Shown in pieces: positions 26,224-41,200 of a stretch of 64,000 nucleotides of DNA. This stretch comes from Megascapheus bottae (taxonomy: Eukaryota; Chordata; Mammalia; Rodentia; Geomyidae), in the NCBI GenBank assembly GCA_024803745.1, contig JANJXV010000004.1, positions 53,696,358 through 53,760,357 of the forward strand, read 5' to 3'. Made by a program: the position numbers and the translations under genes. The notes beneath the pieces are model-generated. The model had not been told where the DNA came from and searched no databases. It saw only the letters and a program-made list of their open reading frames with translations. Numbering within the stretch: position 1 is the stretch's first letter; every line of letters starts with the position of its first letter.

Positions 26224-29200
26224 CTTTGCCAGTCCTGGTGCTTAGAACTCAGGGCCTGAGCACTGTCGTTGGGCTTTCTCAACGCTAGGCTCTACCACTT
26301 GAGCCACAGCACCACTTCTGGCTTTTTCTAGGTATGTGATACCAAGGAATCGAATCCTGGTTTTTGTACATGTTAGGCAAGTACTCTACCACTAGGCCAA
26401 ACTCCTGGCCCCTCTCTTAAGTTTCTTGAAGCCTGGAATTATATGAGGTTCTAAGACTGATAAAATACTTTTTTTTCATAAATTTTTTTATTGTAATTAA
26501 TAGAAGGGTTACATGATATTTGCCAGATAGATGGTGCATTAATTCTCATACATTGATACCCTTTCACATGTCTTGGTCCCCATTTCCCTCCCCTCCACCC
26601 CTACCCCTCATCTTGTTTTCCCCCATTCCCTATCCAATTTCAAATAACCAAATACAAATATATCCAATATATCAGGTAACAAAGTGAGATAGTATAAAAA
26701 TATGAGATAACCAAGGGACAGCAAAAGTGATGAGAGATAACATAGTACCTTAAGAACAACAATCATTCATTATATGGCTTATGTTTACATCATATTTTAA
26801 ATGACAAGTTTAACAAACACGTGTTCAAGGAGGGAATCTCTAATTACAATCACTGGGACTTAGTATTTAGAACTTAGTCAAAATTAGGCTAAGGATTTGT
26901 ATGTCATAGAAACATACTAATTTATGAAATAAAACATTATGTCTATAGAGTCATAGGTTTTTATGTCTATATAGTTATGTTTATATTTCCATTACCATGT
27001 CCATAGCTTTGGGTATGCAGTTATTGAGTCCTCACTCTTGTACTCTTTGGATTTAATAGCCGCATATTAAGGATACCATGCGACTTTTGTTCCTTAGGTC
27101 TTGACTTGTCTCACTGAACATGATTCGCTCTAGATTCATCCACTTCCCTGCGAATGCCTTTATTTTATCTTGTCTGTTGGCTATGTAGAATTCCATTGTG
27201 TATATACCACATTTTCTGTATCCATTCATCTGCAGTAGGGCGTCTGGATTGTTTCCATCGCTGGCTATTATGAATAGTGCAGAGATGAACATAGCTGTGA
27301 TAAAATACTTCTTACAAACTTTTTATATTTGTGACATTGTGCATTTGCTTTTCCTGGTATGTTTGTGTTTCTGGACTGCCATTGCAAATTTCCATGAATT
27401 GTTTGCTTTAGCAACAGCCATTAATTAATTAAACAATTTATGCATGCCAGTTCTGGGGCCTGAACTCAGGGCCTGGGCACTGCATTTAGACACTTTGCTC
27501 AAGGCTAGTGCTCTTATTACTTGAGCCACAGCACTACTTGCTTTTCTGAGTATGTGGTACTGAGGAACCAAACCCAGGGCTTTGGGAATGCTAGGCAAGC
27601 ACTCTACCACTAGGCTATGCTCCTGGTCCACCAACAGCCAATATTATCTAACACATTTATAGACCAGAAATTTGCAGTTAAGGTTCCCTCTGAAAGGACT
27701 AAAGAGGATGCCTTCTTGATTCTTTCTGATTTCTTTAGGTTCCTGACAGTGTTTGCTATCCCTTGACTAGTCTCTGTCTTCAGTGTAAATTTATTCATCT
27801 GCTTAGAAGAGCCCCAGCAGCTGGATTTAAAATCCATTCTAATGTTATCTCAAGTTTTTAAACCCTGTAATGATCTTATTTCATAAAAAGTCACATTTAT
27901 AGATTCTGAGTAGACTGAATTTTGGGAGAAGATTTTAATGCATTACATATATGATACACATTTTATAAGTGAGAAGACTGGAGCTAAGGCAATTTAAGCA
28001 GTTTTCTCAAGACACATTGGGCAGGTGATAGGTTACTAAAGTTTTGAATATCTAGAGTCTAGCACTTTACAATCTATATGAATAGTCAGTGTAGATTCAT
28101 TTTGTATTTGGTATGTTGTAAGACTATCTTTGGACATGAAGACAATTGCTCTGGGCTGTTTCTCCATTTTTCTTCGTTAAACCTAGGAAATCTGGTTTAA
28201 TACTATGAAAGCCAGGGACAGTGGCTCATGCCTGTAAGCCTAGCTACTCGGGGGGGCTGAGATCTGAGGATCAAGGTTCAAAGTCAGGCACGGCACAAAA
28301 TGACCTAAGACTATCTCCAATTAACCTCTAGAAAACAGGAAGTGGGGCTTGGCTCAAGGGTAGGGTGATAGGTAGCCTTGAACTGAAGAGTTCAGGGACA
28401 GTGCCCAGGCCGTGTTCAAACCCCCGGACTCCCCCAAAAAGCAAACAATACTATGAAATGCATGCAGTGTGATTTTACATATTGTAAATTTCTCTCATAA
28501 GTACTGAAAGCCGTTTTGGGTGTAGGAAGGTTGAGTCTGCCTTTAAAAAAAAAAAAAAAGGCCAGTTAACTCACAGCAGTCTGGTTTACACTGTAGATAT
28601 GAGCTCAAAGGACTCAGGAAAACTGACCAGTCACCTCTCCCCAGCCTTTGTTGATAGAGGGCATCTGAAACAGGCACTGGCTTGATCCTCAGGGGGGCTG
28701 GCCTCATTACCAGGAGTTTTTGAAGGCTGCCTCAGCCTAGACTTTTATTTTTGGTGAGCTTGGGTTATTCAGCTTCTAGCCATTTAGTTGTGTGCTACGT
28801 AACTTGCCAGTTTAACTTTGAACTTGTGAGCTTCTTGACTTATTTTTCCTAGGTAGCTAGGTTTGCAGGCAGCATTAGGCCTGGCTGTGACTGACTTTTA
28901 CATGTTTTTTCCATTCCTAGGGAGAAGCTCACATTTGCTGCCACTCGCCCATCCTCTGTTCTCATTGAACAGCTAGCTGTATGTGTCAGCAAAGGGGAGC
29001 CTGTATTACTGGTGGGAGAGACTGGAACTGGCAAAACCTCTACAGTACAGTATTTGTCTCACATTACAGGTAATAATGGCGTAACTTGGTCCCTATGCTT
29101 AAAACTAAAAGGCTGAGATCTGACAATTGCACATCAAAGTCAGCCTGGCCAGACAAATCTAAGGCTTTTACCTCCACTTAACCAGCAAAAAGCCAGAAAT

Positions 29201-32200
29201 GGGATGTGGCTATAGTAGTAGACTGCCAGTTTTGACTGAAAAAGCCAGGCAAGAGTACAAAGCTTAGGTTCAATCTTTGATGAATTACCAACACACACAC
29301 ATGGTATTTACTTGTCCTCCTCTACATCCTTAAGGAGTACAGTTGGTAGTAGCTTTTTTAAGTATTTGGAATAGCTGTTTTCTCTATTTTGTTTTGTTTT
29401 GTTTTTGGACACTTTTATTAAAGAATTTATTAACATTGATTTTTACATCATATTTCAAATGACGTGTTTAACAAACAAGTATTCAAGAAGGGAATCTGTA
29501 TATAATCACAGGCTCTTAATTTTTAGAACATAATCAATACTAGCCTAAGGGTTTGTATATCATAGATACATATTAATGTTATAAAACATTATGTCTATAG
29601 AATCATAAGTTTTTATGTCTATGTAGTTGTGTTTAGATTTCCCCTAATATGTCCATATCATTGGGTATGCAAATTTGAGTCCTCGCTCTTGCACAGTTTG
29701 GATCCAATAGCCACATATTAAGGATACCATGCTCGATTTTGTTTTTTAAAGGCCACCGTCTAAGAGTTATCAATATGAATCAACAAAGTGACACTGCAGA
29801 CTTGCTGGGAGGGTAAGTGTGTTTATTTACTGTTTAATGTAAGAAATACCAAGCTCAAACCCAACGGAAAAATTGTTGAACGTATTGAACTCTGCCCCAT
29901 AGCAGTAGGACATTTATTGGAGGGTATATTGAAATTGAGATCCTTTTGTTTGTAGCTATTTATCTTCATTTTAAATATCATTTAAGATCTTTCAACGGTG
30001 ATACTCTGAAAGGAAGAGTAAAATCCAGAGAAGGGTATAATCATCAAATGCTGTGTATATAGAATTGACCTATTTATTAACTTCTTGCGTTAAAGGTCAT
30101 ATGGCCTTCAGTCTATGTAGATGTTTCTCCAAGTACATTATACTACTGTATGTTTTTCTCTAGTCTAGTCTGTATCTATATATGACTTTAGTAATTTTAT
30201 GCTTCCAAGAGTTCCCAACATTAATCTTGTACTAACTGAACATGAACAAAGTCCATCTTCTTCCCTACAAATCTGCAATGGGATGCCAGCCACTGTCAGT
30301 CTTTTTTTTATCTCCCCCTTCTATCCAGGGACTTGAACTCTGGCCTTGGCTCTGTCCCTGAGCTCTGTATCTCAAGGCTACTGCCTTATTACTTGAGCCA
30401 CAGCACCACATCCGGTTCTGGTGGTTAATTGGAGATAAGAGTCTTGCAGACTTTTGTGCCTAGGCTGGCTTTGAAGCTCCATCCTCAGATCTCAGCCTCC
30501 TAAGTAGCCACCAGTGCTTTTTTTTTTTTTTAATGATATATTGAGTACATAGGTGTCTGTCCTTTGAGTTCCCTGCTTCAAGTGATAATTGAAAAGAGTT
30601 CCGTCCCATATATGATTAACTAGAATTTGATTTTTGTGCTAATAACTTGACTGAAATAGAATATATCTAGTTTTCCTTTTTTGCTTTATAGTGTTGCAGT
30701 TGGGGATTGAACTCAGTTCACTGCCTTGTGTTCTTAGCTTTTTCACTCAAGACTTGTGATCTACCACTTGAGCCTCATCCCTACTCTTGTATATCTACTT
30801 TTAATTACCAGTGAATTAATTACCAGTTACCCAAAGTTTTTTTGTGTGTGATGTATAGAGCTGTTACAGTTACATTAGCCACATAGTAGTAGGTGCATTA
30901 CTTCTCACACATAGATACCCCTTCTTATGTTTTTGTCCCCATTTGCCTCCTCCCACCCCCTCCCAATCATCTTGTTTTCCCCCATTCCCTTTCCTATTTC
31001 AATTAATTAAACGTGTATATACTGTACCAGGTAACAAAATCAGTTACAGTAACAATATGAGATTACCCAAAGAGCAACAAAAGAGAAGAGAAATAACAGT
31101 TTATTAAGAACAACAATGACTCACGGTAAAGCTCTTGTTTCTATATCCTGGAGATCCTTTCATTTAGCCTCATCCTATAGGACCTTATGTATCTAGGTTT
31201 TGCCCTATTGTAATCCTCTGCTACGTGTATACTAATACTCTGGTTTCTCTTCAGATCGTATAAATCTTTCACCTTTTACCTCTTTTTGGCCAGTCCTGGA
31301 GATTGAACTCAGGTCTGAGCACCGTCCTTGGGCTTTCCTCAAGGCTAGTACTCTACCACTTGAGCCATAGCACCATTTCCAGCTTTTCTGTGTATGTGGT
31401 ACTGAGGAATCAAGCCCTATGCCCCAGGACTGGCACAAAGAAAAGATAGCTAGCTACCTCGATAGATTGCAGAAACTGTATTACCAACCTGCCTCTTCCT
31501 TAACCACCTGTGCAACCATCCTTCAAAGACATTATATAACAGAATGGACTTTAAACTCAGAGTCCTTCCATGAAATAAATATTATTTCTTGATTCATTCC
31601 CATTACTCATATATACTGTTCTGTGTGTATTTTCCGCTTTTCTTGAAGCTTGGAAAATCATTTTCTTTGTGTTAGCCATTTTCAAATGAATTCATTTTTT
31701 TTAATGGTTATTTTTGGCATACTAGGGTTTGGACAGAGAATTGCACTTATTAGGTAATCATTCTACTTGAGGAACTCACCCTCTTGGTTTCAGTCTTTTT
31801 TTTTTTTTTTTGCCAGTCCAGGGCTTGAGCTCAGGGCCTGAGCACTGTCCTTGGACTTTCTCAAGGCTAGAGCTCTACCACTTGAGCCTCAGCACCACTT
31901 CTGGCTTTTTTCTATGTATGTGGTACCGAGGAATCAAACCTGGGTCTTCATGCATGCTAGGCAAGCACTTTAACCACTAGGCCAAACTCCCGGCCCCTCA
32001 GTCATTCTTTTAGATAAGGTTTTGTGCTTTTGCCCAGGTAGGCCTGGTCTTCAGTGCTCCTCCCATCCATTCCTGGAATAGCTGGCATGCATTACCACAC
32101 ACAACTTAATAAGATAAGGTTTCAGATTTTGTTTGAGTGGGCCTCCAATCTTCATCTCAATCTCTACTTCCTTCTTCTCTCTGCCTGCCTCCCATTATGG

Positions 32201-35200
32201 GGTACTTGGGATTTGTCCTTGGGCCTTATGCATGCTAAGCATGCATTTCAGCAGTAAACGACAGCGTTACCTTTTTTTGTAATTTAAAAATTTTTAGTTT
32301 CCATCAACTGAAACATGTCTAAACTGCTTAATCACAATACTAAACTTCATATAAACACCTTTTAAGGAACTTTGCCTAATGAGAAACATTTTAACTACCT
32401 CTATAATTTTAGTAGACTACTAATAGCAGAGCAATTTCTGTTAATCATAATTATAAGTCATTTATAATATTCATTAAGTGCCAGGTACTGTTTTAAGTAC
32501 CTGTGAAATCTTTTGCTTTTCTAACAGCTCTGAGATACAGAGACAAGAAATTGTTTCAGTAAAGTGCAGGTTGTTTACTTTTCTTGTACTTATTCTGTTA
32601 TTCTAATTCTCTTTACTTCGCCCATCTGCCTGATGGATTGTAGGATTTCCCGAATCCTACAATCTCTTTTCATTTCATGATCAGCCCTGAATTCATCGGT
32701 CTTTTCGTTTTTGAGACTGGTTATCTGCTGACCTTCCTGCTTCCCTCCCTCCCTCCTTCCCTCCCTCCTTCCTTACTTCTTTCCTCTTCTTCCCTCTCTC
32801 CCTCTCTTCCCCTCTATTCCTCCCTCTTCTCTCTCTCTCTCTCCCTGCTTCCCCCCCTCCCCCCCGCCCAGACTGACCCTCAGCTTGTTAGCCTCTTGAG
32901 TGTTGAAACTACAGGTCTATGTAACACCATGGGTAGCCACACGTAATTTCGTTAATAATAAAAACTCCAATAAATAAAGATCAACCAGAAATAATTACAA
33001 GCCAATTACCATAACTACGGAAAAAGGACCTCTAGAATGACATGCTACTCTCTTCCTCAAATCCATCCATTGATTTCTCAGTCCATTGGGAATATAACCC
33101 AGAGGCTTTTTTGGGGCCCTAAACCTCTTCATCTGACCTTGAGCATTTTCCATTTACTCTTCCTCTTCTTCCTTTTCTTCCACTACATGACATTTCTTGC
33201 TATCCAAGAATGAGCTAGTAGAGCTCAGCTTCTTTGTAGTACCATTTATCTACTAACAGTTATTCACCTTCAATGTTTACGGTAAGAGACTAGCTTATAA
33301 TACTCTTACTTTATTATGTAAATATGTGTATTACACCATAAACCTTAACACAAATAATATTTTGGCTTGATTTTTGTGAGTTCTGCTTTGTAATTTCTAT
33401 TAGAAGTTTGTACATTACATTTGACTTTTGTTTCAGTTATAAGCCAGTGGACCATAAACTTATTTGGCTACCCTTACGTGAGACATTTGAAGAACTCTTT
33501 GTCAAGACCTTTTCTAAGAAACAAAACTTTACTTTCTTGGGACACATTCAGACCTGTTATAGGCAGAAGCGCTGGCATGATCTCCTCAAGCTGATGCAGC
33601 ATGTCCAGAAGTCTGCTGCTAACAAGGAGGAAAAGGAGAGCGAGACAGGTGAACTACTACTACTGAACTATATCCCCAGCTTGTGGGAAAGTGAATTCAT
33701 CATTACATATCTGTGTATCATTACATATATGTGTGTATTATACAAGTGAACTAATTATTATAGTCATTGGCCCATAATTAACATCGTTCACATTTTTATT
33801 TAGGTTTTGATTGTGCGTGCATGCATGTGTTCGTGTATGCTGGTAATGGGGCTTGAACTCTGTGCCTGGGCACTATTTCTGAGCTGGTTTGCTCAAGACT
33901 AGTGTTCTACCACTGGAATCATAGCTCCAGTCCAGCTTTTTGTTGTTAATTGGAGTCTCACAGACTTTCCCTTCATGAACTGGCTTCAAACTATGGTACT
34001 CAGATCTCAGCCTCCAGAGAAGCTAGAATTACAAGTGTGAACCACTAGTGTTGCCCAGTGATTTAGTTCTTAGGTGATTAGTTTTTTGGTTACATTCTTA
34101 ATTATATGTTTTTGTGTGATTAACAGATGTGCAGAAAGCATTACAACTCAAAATATGTATTAAATTTGTGTTTTTCTTCTTTCCTAGGATTACTCCTAAA
34201 GGAGAAATGGGAAGCATTTGGTCTTAGACTCAGCCATGCCCAGCAACAAATGAAAATGACTGAAAATGCATTATTGTTTGCGTTTGTGGAGGTATTTTGG
34301 TTTTATTTTGGTGAAGGGACTATTAACACCACAACCACTACACTACCATTTTCTGATACCTGGGCTTGATCTCAGAGCCTTGAGGTCTCATGTAGATTTT
34401 TGTGGGTTTTTTGCTCAAGGCTAGTGCTCTTATGATTGAGACATACCTGCGTTGTTTTTATCCAACTAGTGGTAGACTTTTAAGGACTTTCTAGCTGGAC
34501 TGGTTATTAATTCTATGCTTTGATTTTCGTCTCCTGAATAGCTAACATTTTAGCCTTGAACCAAACTACCTTGTTCCTTTTTTGTTTGTTTGTTTTGTGT
34601 CCCTGGTGAAGCTTGAACTCAGGGCTTTGGTGCTGTCCCTTTTTTACTGAAAGCTACACCTGTACCACTTGACATAAAGCCCTATAGCTGGCTTTTTTCC
34701 ACTAATTAGAGAAAAGAGTCTCATGGACTTTCTTGCTTAGGCTGACTTCAGACTGTAATCCTTACATCTCAATGTCCTGAGTGTAATAACTTGTCAAATT
34801 TACCCGCCAAATTCTGTTTTTGTTTTTGTAAAAATGCTTAGCCTGCTCAACCACCTGGATGTGATTTCCTCCTTACGGTTAGGTGACAGTCATATGGTAA
34901 TGATCACCTGTGTGTAGTTATGAACACCTGAACTCAGCCCCATTGGAGCTCAGATTGTCTTGTTCCAGCCCAAAGGTGGAGTGTTGTTGCTGTACAGCTA
35001 TTAAAATAACTCCTAGCTTGATTCACTGACTGCTGGTGACTTTAATGATGTGGATTCAAGCCCCACCTGAGTGTCTAGGCTATAACACTGAGTAGTTAGG
35101 ATTACAGACATAAGCCACTGGCACAGTTACTAATTTTAAAGATGCAATGGAGGATTAATAGCTGTACTCTTTCAATTTGTGTGTGTATAGGGCTGCAGTC

Positions 35201-38200
35201 AGTGGAACTGTTCCTAAATAAGCAGAAGCTTGAACGAAAGATCAACTAACTGTGATCGACCTAATTGTGAATATGGGGAAGGCCAAGTATGAGGGGTTGT
35301 TAGACGTGGTGGGGGAGAGGTGTTAGGCAGGCATAGAAATGTCTATTCATGTCCTGGCACATATTTAATTCCATTTTTTGTTATCTATTTCTACTGTTTT
35401 ATGATTCTTTCAGCAAAAGGTCAACTTGATTAAATATTTATAATTTGCCTGTTCGTATCATTTAAAAATTACCTTTAGGCTTGGCTTGGTGGCTTACACA
35501 TGTAATCTTAGCTAATCAAAAGGCTGAGGTCTGAGGATTGCTGTTTAAAGTCAGCCTGTGGCACTGAAAAGTCCCTGAGACTCTTATCTCCAATTAACCA
35601 CCAGAAAATAGAAAGTGGTTCTGTGGCTCAAGGGTAGAGCATTAGCCTTATTTAGCTGAAGAGCTCAGGGACAACACCCAGGCCTAGAGTTCAAGCCCCA
35701 GGACCGAAAAAAAGATTAAAAAATATTTTTATGAAACTCTACAATGCTACTGAGCATGGTAGAAGTCTTTAAGTTGTTTTGATGGAGAATGTTGATACAA
35801 GGAAATTTGCTCATCTATACTTAGTATGGTTATTTCTAAAATAAACACCACAACCTCGCAATAAAAGAGTTTCTCTTGTTCTCGCTCTCTCAATTGTTAT
35901 TTTAAAGGAGTTGTACAAAGGGGTTATGATTTCATAAGTCAGATTATCATGTTATAATGCTGCTTGAGCATTTTCACCCTTCCTGGTTTTTACCCTTCCA
36001 TACCTACCCACAAGTTAAATGTTTCTTTTTAACATGGTATATATTGAATACAATGACTGCATTTGCTTAACCTTCTTGCCTCTATTCCTGTCTGCTGCCT
36101 TTACCCAATCCCCAAAAGAAAAAAAACAAAACCATGTAAATTTAAAACAGAAACACTATGTAAAGCCGGGCACCTGTAGCACATGCCTGTAATCCTAACT
36201 CCTCAGGCTGAGATCTGAGGATTACAATTCAAAGCCAGCCTTGGCACAAAAGACCATGAGACTTTTATCACCCATTAACCCTGGTAGAGCCCTAAATGGA
36301 AGAGCTCAGGAATGGGCCCAGAGTTCAAGCCCCACAACCAACCCCCCCCCAAAAAAACAAAAACAAAAAAAACTGCAAAAAAAAGATGTCATTTTATTGA
36401 TAAATAGTATTCTAGATGTTATGAAGGGTTACACATTTGGATTCATCTTCTTTGTATAACCTCCCCTAGTCAATTTCTGTGTACATACAAATTTGCTAAT
36501 GTGTTTAGTTGTATTTTAGATATGGCTTCCCCATAAGCTTGGCTTATCAAGCTTGGGTTACTTTTTTTAACATGACGTGTTCTAGGTCCATCCATATCTC
36601 TGAAAATTGCATATTTTGATGATTGTGTAAAACTCCATATGTGCATGTGTACCTCATTTTCTTGATCTACTCATATTGTAGGATATATAGATTATTTCCA
36701 TAAGTTGGCTATTATACTTGAACATGGATGTGCAGTATCTTTATCATATCCTGATTTGTGAAGTACTGAGTGGATGTTTAAGAGTGGTATGGCTAGATCA
36801 TACAGTAGTTCTAGGTAGTTTTTTGAGGCATCTCCCAACTTCCCTCCAGAGTGGTTATACTAGTTTGCTTTTCCACATCTCTGCCACCATTTGTTGTTTG
36901 AATTCTTGGTATTGGCCAATTTTACCTGGGGTGAGAAGTGAGATGTGTTGTTTTGACTTGCATTTCCTTTATGGTTGAGGATGTTGAGACTTTCCACATG
37001 TGTTTATTAGCCATTCTTTTCTGAAGTGTCTATTTTGTTCCTTTGCCCCTTTGTTGAATGAGATTATTTCTTTTGAGTTCCCTATATATACACTGGATAT
37101 TAGACCTTTCTATAAGATATTTATTGCTATTAAAGAATTTGTCCTATTCTCAAGGTTATCTTTATAACTTTGTTATTATATCTTTTACTTTGCAGACACT
37201 CTAGTTAGATAGAATCCTACTTTTATTTACTGTGCCTCTGGGAGTTTTCAGAAAATTCCTGCCTGTCCCTATAAGTTCTAATGTTTCTCCTCCATCTTGA
37301 CATAGATTGAGAATTTCAGGTGTGACATTGAGGTCTTTGATCTACTTTTGAGTTAATACAGTGTATGGTGCAAAACAAGGATACAGTTTAAGTTTTCTAT
37401 ATATTATATATGGACATTCAGTTTTCCCATCACCAATTATTGAAGATGATATTTTTTCTCAACTTATATTTCTGGCTTCCTTATCAAATATCACCTAGGT
37501 ATCAATATGTGGGTTTATTACTGAATCTTCTAATCTGTTTTGGGGCCCGTTTTTATGCCAGGACCAATCTGTTTTTGTTCCTACAGCTCTGTAGTAAAGT
37601 TTGAGGTCTAGAATTGTGGTATAACCAGCATTGTTTTTTTTGGTGTGGGAGGGGACTAAAACTTTGGCTATTCATGGTTTTTGTTTTTCCATGTAAAGTT
37701 TTGCATTGCTTTCTCTGAGTAAAAAATGTCATAGACATTTTGATGGGGATTGTATTTAATGTAGATCACCTTTGGCAGTATGTAAACCTTTGTGATTTAA
37801 CCTACTGGAGTTAGTTTTCTTTTCTTAATTGGGAGTTTTTTTTTAAAATTTTGTTAGAAAGTCAACATTAAAGTATAAAGTAATTGAATCAATAATGATA
37901 TGTCTAGATGGATTGTAAGATAATGGAATAGAGCTGCATAAATAAATACTGATTATGATTCTCTTTAGCCAGTGTGAAAGACTATCTCTCAACTACTGTA
38001 TACTTTTTTTTTTTTTTTGCCAGTCCTGGGCCTTGAACTCAGGGGCCTGAGCACTGCCCTTGGGCTTTCTCAAGGCTAGGGCTCTACCACTTGAGCCACA
38101 GTACCATTTTGGGGTTTTTCTATGTATATGTAGTACCAAGGAATCTACCTGGGTCTTGTGCATGCTAGACAAGCACTGTACCACTAGGTCAAGCTCCTGG

Positions 38201-41200
38201 CCCTACTGTAAACTCTTTATTTGGACCTTTATCTGGTCTTGGATATATTCATAGCCTGTTTAATTATTTGGGGTGCTTTTATGCAACTGAATACATTGTA
38301 TGTAACTGTCTGACCATTTGTGTAATGAAAGAATAGACCTCACTATGTAAAGCTTAAAGATAAAACCTTTACCTTTTGGGTTTCTTCAAAATTAACTTGG
38401 CCTTAATTCTGTGACTTACGCACAGAATTATGCCTTTGCCTCACCTTCTCACATAGCAAATATAACGCCTCTTGGAAACTGTATCTTTGAAGTGCAATCT
38501 TAATTTTTTCATTATCCTTTAGGGCACATTAGCCCAGGCTATAAAGAAAGGAGAGTGGATTTTGTTGGATGAGATTAATCTGGCTGCTCCTGAAACATTA
38601 GAATGTCTGGGTGGATTGCTTGAAGGTTCCTCTGGCTCCCTGGTATTGCTGGATCGAGGAGATACTGGTAAGAATTTTATCCCCTTGCAATGTGGTGGCC
38701 CACGCCTGTAATCCTAGCTACTCAGGAGGCTGACAACTGAGGAGCAAGGTTCAAAGCCAGCCCAGGCACAAAAAGGACCTGAGACTTATCTCTAGTTAAC
38801 CTCTGGAAAAGGGAAGTGGGGCTTGACTCTAGGGTAGGGTGGTAGGCTTGAGCTGTAGAGCTCGGACAACACCCAGGCCTAGGGGTAGGGTGGTAGCCTT
38901 GAGCTGAAGAGCTCTGGGACTGTGCTCAGGTAAAAAGGAATTTGATCCCCTTGTGGTTTGACATTGGTTGAGTGGACCACATTCCTCTTCCAGGAGCATT
39001 CATTCATACCTTACATATTTAAGTTCCTGCAAAGTATATTGAGCTGTTTGTGGTATGAAAGCCATAAAGAATGAGATATTTTGTATCAGTGCACTTGAAT
39101 TATGAGTAATAAGCATGCACTTTGATAAAAATAAGTACACATGGGTGATTGAGTGAGAAATAATTAACAGTAGACATCTAAAACACTGGAGTGGTAACCT
39201 AAGTTTGGTTTGTATATAAAGGTATGAAAAGTGTTCTTAGGTTTCTGAGAAGGCAAAGACAATGTGAACATAACCAGGTTGCTCCAGAGGCTTAGTTGCT
39301 GAGTCTTAGGGTTGGTGGTGTTATTCTTTTTTTGTATTACTGTGGCTTATCACTTGTTACAGGTTGCTAAGAACTTCTGGTTTTTTTTCCTTATAGAGCC
39401 ACTAGTTCGTCATCCTGATTTCCGTTTATTTGCATGTATGAATCCTGCTACAGATGTGGGCAAAAGAAATCTCCCACCAGGAATAAGAAACAGGTGAAGT
39501 TTTTTTTTTTTCCCCCTCCTCTCCTCTTCCTCCTCCTCCTTCCTTTTTTTCTTTTTTCTTCTTCTGTTTGGGGAGAGGGTGGTTGGTCATAGGGCTTGAA
39601 TTCTGATCCTGGGCACTGTTTGAGTTCAGCTCAAGGCTAGAGCTGCTGTACCACATTGAGCCATAGTGCCACTTGCTGGATTGTTTTTTTATTGCACATA
39701 ATTTTGTTACACTTAAAAAAATGTCTTCTGAAAATGATAGCTGTCTTGGCTGTGTAAGGATTACATATAGAAGACAATATTGTATAGAAACAACTACAAA
39801 GTTTATTTACGCATGGTTCATTTGTATCTCAACTGAAAAATCTGTGGTTTACATATACTTAAAATGAGCTTATATAACTTCTGTCCCATATTTTTTATTT
39901 TCTGCATACCTGTGTTAATTTTCTAAAAGCAGTTCTTTAACCTATAGGTTCACTGAACTTTATGTAGAAGAATTGCAATGTAAAGAAGACTTGCAAATTC
40001 TTATTCTGGATTATCTAAAAGGATTGAGTGTGAGCAAGAACACTGTGCAAGGAATCATAAAGTAGGTTTTCTTTGGCGTATCTGTATATTTTTCTTCTAA
40101 AGATAACTATATTACAAGTACAGACACTTAACATTTTTTCTTTTTTTTTCTTATAATTAGGTGTAACGGAACACTTGTATAGATTTATTTTAAGGTTGTA
40201 TCTTTATATGAACTCCCTTAGGTTTTCCTAAGAACCACTACTATTAAGGATATGTAATCAGATACTGGTCTCCTGATTATTTCTGCATTTGTGACTAGAA
40301 GTTTTATTTTCCTAGATTAGATGTAAATGTTTTGTATTTTTATCTGTCTTGATCAAATTTTATCTCATGTACTAAGTAACTTATGAGGAGGAAGGTCATA
40401 TAATATGGCTGTGTGTGTGTGTGTGTCTCCTAAACTCTCACTCAACTTGGTTGCTTCTGCCTGGGACTCATCACTTGAATCATACCTCCATTTTTTAAAG
40501 GACATACAATTTTTTTAATTGATTTTTTTTTTGCCAGTTCTGAGACTTGAACTCAGGGCCTGAGCACTGTCCTTAGGCATTCTCAAAGCTAGTGCTCTAC
40601 CACTTGAGCCACAGCACCATTCTGGCTTTTTCTCAGTATGTGGAACCAAGATATATCAACCTGGGTTTTTGTGCACGCTAGGCAAGCACTCTACTACAAA
40701 GCCAAACTACTGGCCATGGCCATGTAATACATCAAGTCAGGCTTAGAATTAATGGAGACCTAGCAAAAAAATTTTAAAGAATGGTAACATGATTTGTTTC
40801 TTTAACGTGAGTCACTGGTGTTTTGTATGCCATGTAGAAAGAGTTCAGTTTTTTTGGTTTGTTTTTTTTTTTGCCTGTCCTGGACTGGATCTCAGGCTAG
40901 TTCTCTATCACTTGGGCCACAGAACCACATCTGGCTTTTCTGTCTATGTGGTCCCAAAGACTCGAACCTGGGTCTTTGTGCGTGCTAGGCAGTCACTCTA
41001 CTACTAGACCAAACTCCCGGCCCCAGAGTTCAGTATTTTTTTTTTTTTTTTTTGCCAGTCCTATGTTTGGGCACAGGGCTTGAGCACTGTCCTTGGACTT
41101 TTTCAAGGCTAGCACTCTTCCACTTGAGCCTCAGCACCACTTCCAGCTTTTTGCTATGTATGTGGTACTGAGGAATCTAACCCAGGTCTTCATACATGCT

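Noticed and set aside
34800..35130. Solo LTR
   Set aside because: Some LTR-like wording (A-rich signal, attaaaataact) but no clear ends, duplication or internal homology; left as unidentified.
35890..37830. Active or intact L1
   Set aside because: Only the 3' part is present, antisense, with stops, indels and a SINE insertion.
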